From: Bacteroidaceae bacterium
GTDB lineage: Bacteria; Bacteroidota; Bacteroidia; Bacteroidales; Bacteroidaceae
DNA length: 52,989 nt
Direction of reading: 5' to 3'
Assembly (NCBI GenBank): GCA_017427185.1
Contig: JAFRTJ010000014.1
Coordinates: 1 to 52,989, forward strand
The notes under the pieces are model-generated. The model was not told the DNA's origin. It did no database searches and saw only the letters and a list, made by a program, of their open reading frames with translations. The stretch's first letter is position 1; each line of letters opens with the position of its first letter. The position numbers and the translations under genes are program-made. Of this stretch, positions 1 through 8,209 are shown piece after piece.

Positions 1-264
1 CCTCCAATTGAAAGGGATATAGCCACCTTCTACTATGAGATTCTGACGATTCTCTATTGCAGTCTTTATCATTTCACGCACAATCGGCCAAAGCTCATCC
101 GTAAGGGCATCATCGTCTTCTGGGGTAAGATTAGTCTTACCGCTTCGGATCATACCCATTTTCAAGTGATCTATAGACAGATATGGATACTTATATTTCT
201 CAAGTATACGCTGTGCAAGAAGCGTTTTGCCTGTATGTGAAGCACCTGTTATCAGTATTACCAT
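1..264 (-). CDS. P-loop NTPase/kinase, 3' part missing (window edge)
   Basis: This is the N-terminal 88 residues of a small nucleotide-binding protein; the frame runs off the start of the window. It opens with a beta strand and a Walker A loop, MVILITGASHTGKT, so it binds ATP or GTP. The layout (P-loop at the very N-terminus, then an acidic stretch and 'NLIVEGGYIPFNWR') resembles small kinases of the adenylate kinase/AAA_33 type, which phosphorylate small molecules in the cytoplasm. The substrate cannot be told from the part seen. It lies 8 bp downstream of the acetyltransferase gene on the same strand, so the two are probably co-transcribed. Confidence 0.75.
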   Translation of the reverse strand, partial: MVILITGASHTGKTLLAQRILEKYKYPYLSIDHLKMGMIRSGKTNLTPEDDDALTDELWPIVREMIKTAIENRQNLIVEGGYIPFNWR

Positions 265-272
265 ATGTAAAA

Positions 273-920
273 CTAATCTTTAATCTCTTTGATTAATGAC
301 AAATCACCACTTGTCAAGGCTTTGAAATTTGCCTCAATCTTCTCTATATCCCAATCCCACCATTTCAGTTGCAGCAGATAAGCGATGATTTCGTCATCAA
401 AACGCATCCTGGTAACTCGGCAGGGATTCCCTACCGCAACAGCGTAAGGCGGAATATCTGAGGCCACCACAGAGTTGGTTCCGATAATGGCTCCATCACC
501 GATATGAACGCCTGGCATAATGGTAACATTCTGACCAATCCAGACGTCATTGCCCACAACGGTATCACCCTTCAGAGGCAATTCGTCTTTCACTGGTGCA
601 ATGGCACTTCCCCAATCACCCCCAATGACATAAAATGGATAAGTTGTCACGCCGTCCATCCTATGGTTGGCTCCATTCATGACAAATTCTATACCTTTGG
701 CAATAGCGCAGAATTTGCCAATAATCAGCCGGTCGCCTATGAAATCGTAGAAATGAGTGACATGCTTCTCGAACTGGTCAGCACCATCCACATCATCGTA
801 GTACGTATAATCGCCGATGATGATACGCGGGTTCTTCACCACGTTCTTGATGAAACAGAGGCTTGGAATCTTCGGATTCGGAAAAGTCTCATTGGGATTG
901 GGTCTGTTTTTTATTTTCAT
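273..920 (-). CDS. Vat/CatB-type xenobiotic O-acetyltransferase (hexapeptide repeat)
   Basis: The 215-residue protein is a left-handed beta-helix acyltransferase that would transfer acetyl from acetyl-CoA to a hydroxyl of a small molecule in the cytoplasm. Visible features are the family hallmark MNGANHRMDG with the likely catalytic His86, hexapeptide repeats from about residue 65 to 165 (GNDVWIGQNVTIMPGVHIGDGAIIGTNSVV), the NPCR turn, and a C-terminal helix with the typical KWWDWDIEKI. These match the Vat (streptogramin A) and CatB (chloramphenicol) branch, so a drug-inactivating role is possible, but chromosomal members often have unknown substrates. Its start overlaps the 3' end of the CPBP gene by 32 bp, which suggests coupled translation. 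Confidence 0.85.
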   Translation of the reverse strand: MKIKNRPNPNETFPNPKIPSLCFIKNVVKNPRIIIGDYTYYDDVDGADQFEKHVTHFYDFIGDRLIIGKFCAIAKGIEFVMNGANHRMDGVTTYPFYVIGGDWGSAIAPVKDELPLKGDTVVGNDVWIGQNVTIMPGVHIGDGAIIGTNSVVASDIPPYAVAVGNPCRVTRMRFDDEIIAYLLQLKWWDWDIEKIEANFKALTSGDLSLIKEIKD

Positions 921-1713
921 AAATTGGTTGTTGTCGTTTCTTTTTTAGTAAAAGAACTCCTGCAAGGGCTAAAAACAAGCTTACGATGATTACCTTCATA
1001 TCGGGCAGGATAATGACTGGCGTTCTCGTCATCTGCATCTCGCCTAATCCCAGCCAACAGTAAACAGCAAGGAGCGTTGCCGCAAGATTGCTTCCTGCGT
1101 GGAGTGTTACGCTATACAAAATGTTTCTCGACCAGATAAATGCAAACCCGTAGAACATGGCACTGATGAAAGCACCAGGGAAGTTACGCACATGGAGTAT
1201 TCCAAACAAGATAGCCATCACCACACAGGCAACAATCTGTGCGCCACGACGACGGAAGGGGGAAATGGCCATCTGTCTGAAACACAGTTCTTCGAGTATA
1301 GGCGCCAGCAACACGGCATGTACGCTTGATAAAAGGTCTTCCTGCAACTCTGCAGTGGTGTAGGTCAGCGGTTTCAGTTGTATGGTGGAAACCAGCGACG
1401 TAACGCCATATACGATATACTCCTCAACAACAAGCCATAGAGGTGCTATCATTAGCAACCCGACAATGACGCCAATTTTGGGCAACTTCAGTGGAAATTG
1501 TCCTGCGGCAGGAAACACTTTCGGTTCGACACGATACACGAGGAACAGCGTCAGAGCGATGGCTGCTATGGTAATCAGCCAAGTCAAGAATTCGCCAACA
1601 AAAGTCGGATTATCGCCAGATACAGGCAGAGCTGTTACATAAATGACAACAAAGCCATATACAGCCGAAAGTATAGGCATAAGGGACTTGAGAAGGCAGG
1701 TAGTTTTGCTCAT
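889..1713 (-). CDS. CPBP family intramembrane glutamic endopeptidase
   Basis: This is a 274-residue polytopic membrane protein of the CPBP (CAAX protease and bacteriocin-processing, ABI) family. The three catalytic motifs are present: EELCFR with Glu141-Glu142 and Arg146, FGILH with His174, and HAGSN with His205 and Asn209. Hydrophobic segments at about residues 15-35, 42-62, 80-98, 130-150, 160-175 and 185-230 fit the usual membrane core. Members cleave or process membrane substrates; in bacteria the substrate is generally unknown, and some give immunity to self-made peptides. The gene sits in a minus-strand run between the ElaA-like and Vat-like acetyltransferase genes. Confidence 0.87.
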   Translation of the reverse strand: MSKTTCLLKSLMPILSAVYGFVVIYVTALPVSGDNPTFVGEFLTWLITIAAIALTLFLVYRVEPKVFPAAGQFPLKLPKIGVIVGLLMIAPLWLVVEEYIVYGVTSLVSTIQLKPLTYTTAELQEDLLSSVHAVLLAPILEELCFRQMAISPFRRRGAQIVACVVMAILFGILHVRNFPGAFISAMFYGFAFIWSRNILYSVTLHAGSNLAATLLAVYCWLGLGEMQMTRTPVIILPDMKVIIVSLFLALAGVLLLKKKRQQPIYENKKQTQSQ

Positions 1714-1737
1714 GACGTAAAATGATTTATCAGCCTG

Positions 1738-2199
1738 CTATTTTTTCCAAGTCATTTTAATATGAGGAATTCCATCGAGCATGAAGGTGTCGGATGACTG
1801 CTGGAATCCAACGCTTTCATAGAATCCTCGGGCATACTCCTGCGCTTCAATATCAATGCACTTTGCATCGAAATGTTCAATGGCTGCATCAATGGCGTGG
1901 AGCATGATCTGCTTGCCGTAGCCTTTGCCTCGTTTGGTGGTAATGACTCTTCCGATGGAAATCTCCTTCATGTGAGTTCCTGCAGGACACACACGAGCCA
2001 GAGCGACAATCCTCTCTCCCTTCGTCACCCATAGATGAATGGAGTTCTGGTCATCGCCATCCATATCCTGATAGACGCAGTTCTGCTCGACCACAAACAC
2101 CTCGCTACGCACCCTCAGGAGTTCGTAGAGTTCGTCCGTGGTCAATTTGTGGAACGTTTTTATATGCAATACAGGTTTGGGCTCGCTGTTCATATCCAT
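1738..2199 (-). CDS. elaA: ElaA-type GNAT N-acetyltransferase
   Basis: This is a compact GNAT acetyltransferase of the ElaA family, using acetyl-CoA to acetylate an amine; the substrate of the family is not established. The ElaA signature is clear: a 'LYELLRVRSEVFVVEQNCVYQDMDG' type segment, the CoA-binding region 'IGRVITTKRGKGYGKQIM', and the ending 'DGIPHIKMTW'. The frame is open to a GTG at 2220, but the ATG at 2199 is preferred because an AGGA-like site lies just upstream and the homologous region begins a few residues later, giving 153 residues. It lies 25 bp upstream of the CPBP gene in the same direction. Confidence 0.86.
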   Translation of the reverse strand: MDMNSEPKPVLHIKTFHKLTTDELYELLRVRSEVFVVEQNCVYQDMDGDDQNSIHLWVTKGERIVALARVCPAGTHMKEISIGRVITTKRGKGYGKQIMLHAIDAAIEHFDAKCIDIEAQEYARGFYESVGFQQSSDTFMLDGIPHIKMTWKK

Positions 2200-2275
2200 T
2201 CGAAGTTTTTTTTCCTGCACCGACTTCAGATATTGGTCTTTTCGCTGTCTAGGTCATTTGAGGTTTTGTGTAATG

Positions 2276-2839
2276 TCATTTCAGTTGCTTGCCGTCAGCG
2301 AATGCCTTGCCGATGGTCTTGCCAACCTGAATATAAGTGTGATGGATGGGGTCAAAAGTAATCAAATTCATTTTCTCCACATCGGGCTTACCATCCTCTG
2401 CTAAAAAATTCTCGTCACATAGAATATTCACGATTTCTGCTACGAGATAATAGCCGGTTTCTGATTCGTCAATCTTTTGTTTCATACGACACTCAAGTGT
2501 CATTGGAAACTCCTTGAACACAGGAGCATTTACGTTCGGAGCCTTTTCGACAGTCCAGCCTGTCCGCTCCATCTTTTCTGGTGTGTTTCTGCCGCTCACT
2601 ATGCCAACATAATCAGAGGCAACCATTGTTTCAACAGTAGCAAACGTGACCGTGAACTCAGGATTCATGGCAAGGTTGTCTGTCGTCTGATGCGACCCGA
2701 GCGATATGATGATTTCGTGCATGTCCCATTGGCCGCCCCAGGCTGCGTTCATAGCATTGGGTTTACCATCTTTGTCGTATGTGCCGATAATCAGCACAGG
2801 TTGTGGCAGCAGCCACGCATTTGATTTGAAAGTTTTCAT
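2276..2839 (-). CDS. Flavin reductase / flavoredoxin-like FMN-binding protein
   Basis: The 187-residue protein belongs to the FMN-binding flavin reductase-like (split-barrel) family. The opening 'LLPQPVLIIGTYDKDGKPNAMNAAWGG' is the usual flavin-binding start, followed by a strand-rich core ('HEIIISLGSHQTTDNLAMNPEFTVTFA') and the end 'TYIQVGKTIGKAFADGKQLK'. Family members reduce flavins with NAD(P)H or carry electrons in the cytoplasm; the partner is unknown. It is the first gene of the minus-strand run and is transcribed away from the sigma-54 activator gene, so the 413-bp gap must hold its promoter. Confidence 0.85.
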   Translation of the reverse strand: MKTFKSNAWLLPQPVLIIGTYDKDGKPNAMNAAWGGQWDMHEIIISLGSHQTTDNLAMNPEFTVTFATVETMVASDYVGIVSGRNTPEKMERTGWTVEKAPNVNAPVFKEFPMTLECRMKQKIDESETGYYLVAEIVNILCDENFLAEDGKPDVEKMNLITFDPIHHTYIQVGKTIGKAFADGKQLK

Positions 2840-3252
2840 AATGGATCTCTTGTCTTTATTAGGAATTTGTTATATACTCCCACTTGGCGTTTTGGAAGTA
2901 GGTTGTGTATGCTTGTTGATATTTGCCATAATCCGAAGTTTTCCCCACAAAGATAGATAAAAGTAATTGGAATACTAAATGCAACTATGTTAATCTGCGT
3001 TAAAGCGGTTTCATGAAATCCCATTCCTTTATAGTTTTTGTTTATGGTTTTCTGAGGTGCCTTTCTAAATAAGTATGGTGTGAAACATAACAAATGGAAA
3101 GTTCTGACGACGTGCGTAATCGCACATCCTCGTGCGTCTTCGCACAAAATTGCTTCTCTTTGTGCACTCGCATAAAATTTGTTGGTGAGGGAAAAAGATT
3201 CTAAAAAGAATCTGCTTATCTTTGTGACCGGAAACAATTCATAAAGATAATC
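2840..3252. other. Divergent intergenic region between flavin reductase and sigma-54 activator
   Basis: This 413-bp stretch has no convincing gene. It must carry promoters in both directions. On the minus strand a TATCTTTG box (complement of 2948-2955) could serve the flavin reductase gene with a long leader. On the plus strand a TATCTTTG box lies at 3217-3224, about 28 bp before the activator ATG; no good -33 TTTG lies 18-21 bp upstream of it, so it may need an activator. Directly before that box is a perfect 7-bp inverted repeat, AGATTCT-aaaa-AGAATCT (3196-3213). Further upstream are the paired GTGCG/CGCAC sites listed separately. Confidence 0.6.
3112..3145. promoter_or_regulatory. Two 14-bp inverted repeats, likely activator binding sites upstream of its own gene
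   Basis: Two sites of the form GTGCG-N4-CGCAC lie at 3112-3125 (spacer TAAT) and 3132-3145 (spacer TCTT). Their spacing is 20 bp, two helical turns. The same 14-bp design at the same spacing recurs at 5693-5726 upstream of the sigma-54 promoter, which suggests that the dimeric NtrC-type regulator encoded here binds both places. A third, poorer copy may lie at 3160-3173. Confidence 0.6.
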
Positions 3253-4614
3253 ATGGAACAAAAAGGGAAAATATTGGTGGTTGACGACAATGAGGACATC
3301 TTGTTTGCACTCAATTTGCTTCTGAAGCCGTTGGTAGAGGATGTTCGCGTAACGAAAAACCCTGAACAGATAGACAGGCTTTACGATCTGTTGCAACCTG
3401 ATGTCGTGTTGCTGGACATGAATTTCAGGCGCGATGCTATCAGTGGTGAGGAAGGCTTCGAGTGGCTGGAGCATATACTCCACCATGATGCGCAGGCGGT
3501 AGTTATCCTCATGACGGCCTACGCTGATACAGATAAAGCCGTGCGTGCGATGAAGAGTGGAGCCACGGATTTCATCACCAAACCTTGGAATAACTCAAAA
3601 CTTTTAGCAACCCTTTTTGCTGGCATCGAACTTAGCCGCGAGCGGCGTAAGAGGCGATTGTTGGAACAGCGTATGGAGGTAGTGGCATCGCCTTTCGGAG
3701 CCATAGCGGCACCAGTGATTATCGGAGAAAGTCCTGTCATGCAGCGCGTGTTGCAGACGGTAGCACAAGTGGCATCGACGGATGCCAATGTGTTGATTCT
3801 TGGCGAGAATGGTACAGGCAAGGATGTCATTGCTCGCCAGATTGCTGCCCTGTCAGCCCGTGCCTCAAACCCTTTTGTCAGCATTGATCTTGGCAGCGTG
3901 CCAGAACTGTTGTTCGAGAGTGAGCTCTTCGGCTACGAGAAAGGGGCGTTTACCGATGCTCGTAAAGCAAAGGCTGGACGGATGGAGACTGCCAACGGCG
4001 GTACGCTGTTTCTCGATGAAATCGGCAACTTGCCATTATCTTTGCAGGCGAAGTTGTTGGCAGCATTGGAGCGTCGTGAGATTTCTCGTCTCGGCAGTAC
4101 ACAGATGACACCCATCGACGTGCGATATCTCTGTGCGACGAATGCCGATATCCATACGGAGGTAGCCGAAGGACGTTTCCGTGAAGATTTGTTCTATCGA
4201 ATCAACACCATAGAGATTACTATACCGCCATTGCGCGAGCGAGGCGAGGACATTATTCTGCTGGCTGAGCACTTCCTTACCGTGTACGCACATAAATACA
4301 ATAAGAAGGTTGCAACACTCAATCGAGATGCCCGTCAGCGATTGTTGCGTCACACATGGCCAGGTAATGTGCGCGAACTGATGCACACCATAGAACGTGC
4401 TGTGCTCCTTGCCAAGGGGACTGTGCTCTGTGCGCAAGACTTTGTGTTGAATGATTCTACGCGTCGTGCATCGCAGACACAGACGTTGAATCTGGAGCGT
4501 CTGGAACAGGAAGCTATCGAACGGGCCATGCAGATCGCTGGTGGCAACGTTACTCGCGCTGCAGAGTTGCTGGGCATCACGAGGTTTGCACTTTACAGAA
4601 AACTAAACAAATGA
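3253..4614 (+). CDS. Sigma-54-dependent response regulator (NtrC/AtoC family)
   Basis: The 453-residue cytoplasmic activator has the full NtrC layout. The receiver domain spans about 5-125, with Asp11/Asp12, phospho-acceptor Asp55, Thr88 and Lys110. The AAA+ domain spans about 155-385, with Walker A GENGTGKD at 184-191, Walker B GGTLFLDE at 249-256 and the sigma-54 contact loop GAFTDA at 231-236 (canonical GAFTGA; the Asp variant is seen in other family members). A Fis-type helix-turn-helix ends the protein (GGNVTRAAELLGITRFALYRKL). When phosphorylated by the adjacent kinase it should remodel sigma-54 polymerase at the promoter near 5790. It overlaps the kinase gene by 4 bp (ATGA), so the two are translationally coupled. 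Confidence 0.95.
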   Translation: MEQKGKILVVDDNEDILFALNLLLKPLVEDVRVTKNPEQIDRLYDLLQPDVVLLDMNFRRDAISGEEGFEWLEHILHHDAQAVVILMTAYADTDKAVRAMKSGATDFITKPWNNSKLLATLFAGIELSRERRKRRLLEQRMEVVASPFGAIAAPVIIGESPVMQRVLQTVAQVASTDANVLILGENGTGKDVIARQIAALSARASNPFVSIDLGSVPELLFESELFGYEKGAFTDARKAKAGRMETANGGTLFLDEIGNLPLSLQAKLLAALERREISRLGSTQMTPIDVRYLCATNADIHTEVAEGRFREDLFYRINTIEITIPPLRERGEDIILLAEHFLTVYAHKYNKKVATLNRDARQRLLRHTWPGNVRELMHTIERAVLLAKGTVLCAQDFVLNDSTRRASQTQTLNLERLEQEAIERAMQIAGGNVTRAAELLGITRFALYRKLNK

Positions 4615-5687
4615 AGACATACATATTATATATAATAGGAGTTGTCGGCTTGATGGCGATCTTGGCCCTCAGCATCCACACTCGCTTGCTTTGGCCGTCC
4701 GTCGTTCTTGGCGTGGCAGCACTATGGCTGTGTGTCTCGCTCTATGGCCGCATCGAACGCCTGCTCTATGCCTACCGCGAAACGGAGAAGGAGAACGAGA
4801 AGTTGCACACACGACTGGCTGAATCGGAGCGCCAGCTGCAATACCTGCGACAGTTGACAGAGAATGTCGATACCGCTCTCTTTGTCTGCTCCACTGATGG
4901 GCGTATCGACTGGATGAATCATACAGCGAAGGGGTTGGTCTCAGGACCATTCCTTCCAGCCTCTGTCCTACAAGCCATCGCCGAACATGCAGAGGTGGTA
5001 GACGGCTGTGCCCTCTCTACTGTACTTTTGCGCATCGATGGCCAACGTCGGCTTGTGGTCGCGCTGAAAGATGTATCTATGCTGATGCAGCGGCAGGAGA
5101 TGGAAGCGTGGCAACAGCTTATCCGTGTGCTCACCCACGAAATCATGAACTCCCTGACGCCTATCATCTCCATCAGCGAGACCTTAACCGACGAGAACGA
5201 AGCTTTTGCCGTCATCAACCGCCGTTGCCACTCGCTCCTCGATTTCGTGGAAAGTTACCGCCAGCTGACGCGTATCAAGGCTCCTGAGCGAACAACCTTC
5301 CCCATCTCAGACCTCTTCGACCACATAAAAGCTCTCTTCCCGAAAGTTGTCACCGTGCTCGATGGCTCCTCCATCGAGCACCAAATAAAGGCCGACCGCT
5401 CTCAAATAGAGCAAGTCCTCATCAACCTCATTAAGAATGCCTACGAGAGTGGAGCCAAAAAGGTACAAGTCATTATCAACAAGGAGGGTGAGCTACAGGT
5501 GCGGGACAATGGTTGTGGTATGTCGCCCGATGTTCTTGACCATGCTTTTATTCCTTTCTACACAACCAAGTCCACTGGCACAGGTATCGGCCTCAGTTTA
5601 TGCCGGCAGATTATACTCAAGCATGGAGGCAGTATTCATGTGGAGAGTGAAGAAGGCAAAGGCACAACTTTTACCATCAAGCTGTAA
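4611..5687 (+). CDS. Membrane sensor histidine kinase, partner of the sigma-54 activator
   Basis: The 358-residue kinase has two N-terminal membrane helices (about 4-22 and 26-46) with almost no periplasmic loop, a coiled-coil linker (about 48-82), a PAS-like segment (about 83-155), the phospho-accepting helix with His176 in LTHEIMNSLTP, and an HATPase domain with the N box (INLIKNAYESGA), G1 (DNGCGM) and G2 (TGTGIGLSL). The tiny loop between the helices suggests that it senses something in the membrane or cytoplasm rather than a periplasmic ligand. The 4-bp overlap with the upstream regulator gene makes a cognate pair nearly certain. The gene ends just before the enhancer-like repeats of the efflux operon. 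Confidence 0.93.
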   Translation: MKTYILYIIGVVGLMAILALSIHTRLLWPSVVLGVAALWLCVSLYGRIERLLYAYRETEKENEKLHTRLAESERQLQYLRQLTENVDTALFVCSTDGRIDWMNHTAKGLVSGPFLPASVLQAIAEHAEVVDGCALSTVLLRIDGQRRLVVALKDVSMLMQRQEMEAWQQLIRVLTHEIMNSLTPIISISETLTDENEAFAVINRRCHSLLDFVESYRQLTRIKAPERTTFPISDLFDHIKALFPKVVTVLDGSSIEHQIKADRSQIEQVLINLIKNAYESGAKKVQVIINKEGELQVRDNGCGMSPDVLDHAFIPFYTTKSTGTGIGLSLCRQIILKHGGSIHVESEEGKGTTFTIKL

Positions 5688-5692
5688 AAGCC

Positions 5693-5726
5693 GTGCTTTT
5701 CCGCACATCGTTGAGTGTTTCCGCAC
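5693..5726. promoter_or_regulatory. Enhancer-like pair of 14-bp inverted repeats upstream of the sigma-54 promoter
   Basis: GTGCT-TTTC-CGCAC lies at 5693-5706 and GAGTG-TTTC-CGCAC at 5713-5726, again 20 bp apart, as in the pair upstream of the activator gene. They begin about 90 bp upstream of the -24/-12 element, the normal distance for NtrC-type upstream activating sequences. The right half site CGCAC is identical in all four copies. Confidence 0.65.
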
Positions 5727-5782
5727 ATTACCACGAATTTGCCAGATATCATATCTTGCAATGAATCAGTGCTTTGCTGTTT

Positions 5783-5798
5783 TGGCACGGTTCTTGCT
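5783..5798 (+). promoter_or_regulatory. Sigma-54 (-24/-12) promoter of the efflux operon
   Basis: The string TTGGCACG-GTTC-TTGCT is a textbook -24/-12 element: GG at 5784-5785 and GC at 5796-5797 are 12 bp apart, with the conserved TGGCACG and TTGC blocks intact. The predicted start is near 5809, which leaves a leader of about 27 nt before the first permease ATG at 5836. It lies immediately downstream of the kinase gene, so a sigma-54 activator gene sits just upstream of its probable target. Confidence 0.88.
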
Positions 5799-5835
5799 AA
5801 TAATAAAGATGTATCAACTTGTCAACAAAAAGAAC

Positions 5836-8208
5836 ATGAAACAAGCATTCCGACTTATCTCCCGCATGAAGGGCTACACAGCCCTCTCGTTGCTGGGCCT
5901 CATCATCAGTCTCAGCGGCACGGTCATCATCGCCCGCTACCTGCACCAGGAGTGGACCGTGGACCATTGGATGCCGGACCTGGACAGGACTTATATCCTG
6001 GCACGGGAGATAGGGGACGGACAATTCTACCCCAATACAGGGCAGATTTCTGACCGTGACAAGAAGCCTCGGCCACAGCAGACGAGCAGCGCTGTGGAGA
6101 GCTGGACAGACGTTCATCTGCGCATTGAGCCTGCTCCGCTTCAGACCGAAGAGAAGGAGTTGTATAATGTCAATGCCATATATGTGGATACGATGTTCTG
6201 CCAGATATATCCGTTGCAACCTCTCGAGGGAACACTACAGATAAAGACGCCGGAAGATGCCATCATCAGCGAAGAACTGGCAAACCGTATCTTCTCAGGC
6301 GAGAGTGCTGTAGGGAAGACACTCGCTTTCAATCGCAACATTATCTATCGTATCGTTGGCATATTCCGCCAGCCAAGCACCAAAAGCCTTCTGAAGTTCG
6401 ATCTGGCGGTAAACAGTTACAGGGTAACCGACGCCGTCATCACCTCGTTCGCCATCGTCCGCCTGAACAAGGGCGCCCACATGGAAGACTTTAACTCCGT
6501 GCAAAAGCCCATAGAGGTATGGGAGCAGTACAAGGAAACCTTCCGTCTTATCCCCTACGGTCGCACGGCTTACGAAAAGGTGCTGAACATCTTTGACAAG
6601 GTGCCCAGCATATCGGACATCTGCCCCTCAACTCACATGTGGATGCTCCTCATTGTAAGTATCCTGCTCTTCCTGGTGGGCATCTTCAATTTCCTGAACC
6701 TCTATGCGGTCATGCGTTCGCATCGCCGCCACGAGCTGCAAGTGCGTCGCATCTTCGGTGCATCGCGCTGGGACATCTTCTGCCAGCTCTATGCCGAGAC
6801 GTTCCTGCTCGCCATCCTCACCATGATTGGCGTTTGGACGGTGGTTGAACTGACGGAGCCATTGCTCGCTACCTATTATCATATAGACGTACTGCCCAGG
6901 CGGAAATTCGATGTGGGGCTGACGCTTATAATCCTATTAGGCTTACCGCTCATAGTAGGCCTAATCCCAAAGAGACTCCCCTCCTCTTGGGAGGGGCTTG
7001 GGGTAGGCCTCCAATACTTCATCTCCATCACCCTCATCACCGTAAGTCTTTATCTGATGCGGCAATTGCATTTCATGATGGACACCGACCCAGGCTACAG
7101 GACGGAGCATCTGCTGGCATTCCCCGGTCAATGGGACACTATGAATGGTATGTCCTTCAACAGTGTGGAGGATGCTAATGAATGGTGGAAAAATGTAATC
7201 GATACAAAAGCCGTCATGCTAAATCGACTGGCCGAGAGTTCCTATATTCGTCGCATCGACAATAGCATTGACTTCCTGCTCTTCCGAAGAGATGCCCTTT
7301 TGGGAGAAATCCCGGTTGAGATGAACGGAAACAGCGTGGAACTTCATTGTACACATATTTCACCCAACCAATTCGAGATGACAGGTCTCAGCATGAAGGA
7401 AGGGCGCATGTTCTGCGACTCGCTCGACAGGGGGGCAGCCCATTGCATCCTGAACGAGACGGCACTCAAGCAGTTGGGCATCAAAAACTGGCACACAGAG
7501 AAGGTTCCCCTGAGCAAAAGCCTCGTAATAGACAACAACGAGGACGTGACTGTCGGCTTCGACATCGTGGGCATCATGAAGGACTTCCATCCCGGCCGCA
7601 TGTCCGACCCGATAAAAGGTGCGTTCTTTATCTATAATGAGAACTTGGATTTCCACTCCCCATGGACTTCCTTTGAATACTTGGTGGAGACGGAGCCCGG
7701 CTGCGAGGAGGATGCTCGCCAGTTCATCATAGAAACGAAGAAAGAACTCTTTGATATGGGAGAAATGAAAGTACGTCGGCTCAGCGACGACCTGAAAAAC
7801 CAATACCGCGAGGACCGTCGCACAGCCCGCATTTTCTTCACCTTCTCGTTCCTGGCGATTGCCGTAACCTGTTTGGGAGTCCTCGGCCTGATGATGTTCG
7901 ACGTGCGCCGTCGCTACCGCGAGATAGCACTCCGTAAGGTCAATGGCGCCACCTTCCTCGACATCGCCTTGCTGCTCTCGCGCCGCTACCTTATTATATT
8001 GGCTGTAGCTGCTGCCGTCAGCATTCCTGTCTCACTCATCGGTTTGCACCAGCTGATTACGCGCTACTACACCATCCATGCCACTATCGCCTGGTGGATT
8101 CCACTCGTGAGCATTGCCATCGTGCTGCTGCTCTGCGCCCTGACGCTCTGGCAACAAGTATGGAAAGCAACAAGAATCAAACCCTACGAAGTATTAAAGG
8201 AAAACTAA
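5836..8208 (+). CDS. MacB/FtsX-type ABC transporter permease, paralogue 1
   Basis: This is a 790-residue inner-membrane permease. The frame is open far upstream, but the ATG at 5836 (MKQAFRLISRMKGYTALSLL) is the start, because it matches the starts of the two following paralogues and lies downstream of the sigma-54 start point. Order: one N-terminal membrane helix (about 17-37), a periplasmic MacB-type domain, an FtsX block of helices (about 270-420, with 'RRIFGASRWDIFCQLYAETF'), a second periplasmic domain, and a C-terminal FtsX block (about 660-790, with 'RRRYREIALRKVNGATFLDIALLLSRRY'). MacB-type pumps move substrates from periplasm to outside using a cytoplasmic ATPase and mechanical coupling. 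The loop RLPSSWEGLGVG at about 379-390 comes from an in-frame palindromic repeat. Confidence 0.9.
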   Translation: MKQAFRLISRMKGYTALSLLGLIISLSGTVIIARYLHQEWTVDHWMPDLDRTYILAREIGDGQFYPNTGQISDRDKKPRPQQTSSAVESWTDVHLRIEPAPLQTEEKELYNVNAIYVDTMFCQIYPLQPLEGTLQIKTPEDAIISEELANRIFSGESAVGKTLAFNRNIIYRIVGIFRQPSTKSLLKFDLAVNSYRVTDAVITSFAIVRLNKGAHMEDFNSVQKPIEVWEQYKETFRLIPYGRTAYEKVLNIFDKVPSISDICPSTHMWMLLIVSILLFLVGIFNFLNLYAVMRSHRRHELQVRRIFGASRWDIFCQLYAETFLLAILTMIGVWTVVELTEPLLATYYHIDVLPRRKFDVGLTLIILLGLPLIVGLIPKRLPSSWEGLGVGLQYFISITLITVSLYLMRQLHFMMDTDPGYRTEHLLAFPGQWDTMNGMSFNSVEDANEWWKNVIDTKAVMLNRLAESSYIRRIDNSIDFLLFRRDALLGEIPVEMNGNSVELHCTHISPNQFEMTGLSMKEGRMFCDSLDRGAAHCILNETALKQLGIKNWHTEKVPLSKSLVIDNNEDVTVGFDIVGIMKDFHPGRMSDPIKGAFFIYNENLDFHSPWTSFEYLVETEPGCEEDARQFIIETKKELFDMGEMKVRRLSDDLKNQYREDRRTARIFFTFSFLAIAVTCLGVLGLMMFDVRRRYREIALRKVNGATFLDIALLLSRRYLIILAVAAAVSIPVSLIGLHQLITRYYTIHATIAWWIPLVSIAIVLLLCALTLWQQVWKATRIKPYEVLKEN
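6971..7008. repeat. GC-rich palindromic repeat inside permease 1 (in frame)
   Basis: A C-rich arm (CTCCCCTCC) is followed by TCTTGG and a G-rich arm (GAGGGGCTTGGGG). The element is translated in frame and gives the peptide RLPSSWEGLGVG, which has no counterpart in standard FtsX domains. Related elements occupy the same site in the two paralogues and the gap after paralogue 3. Confidence 0.7.
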
Positions 8209-8209
8209 T

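Noticed and set aside
3160..3173. Third copy of the activator site (TTGTG-CACT-CGCAT)
   Set aside because: Only the right half fits, and the step from the second site is 28 bp instead of 20, so it is not counted.
2836..3486. A 216-codon minus-strand frame overlapping the activator gene start
   Set aside because: It overlaps the conserved receiver domain of the activator and the promoter region, and its protein has no family features.
5437..5835. Upstream extension of permease 1 into the kinase gene
   Set aside because: The extension overlaps the kinase ATPase domain and precedes the sigma-54 start point; the paralogues begin at the position equal to 5836.
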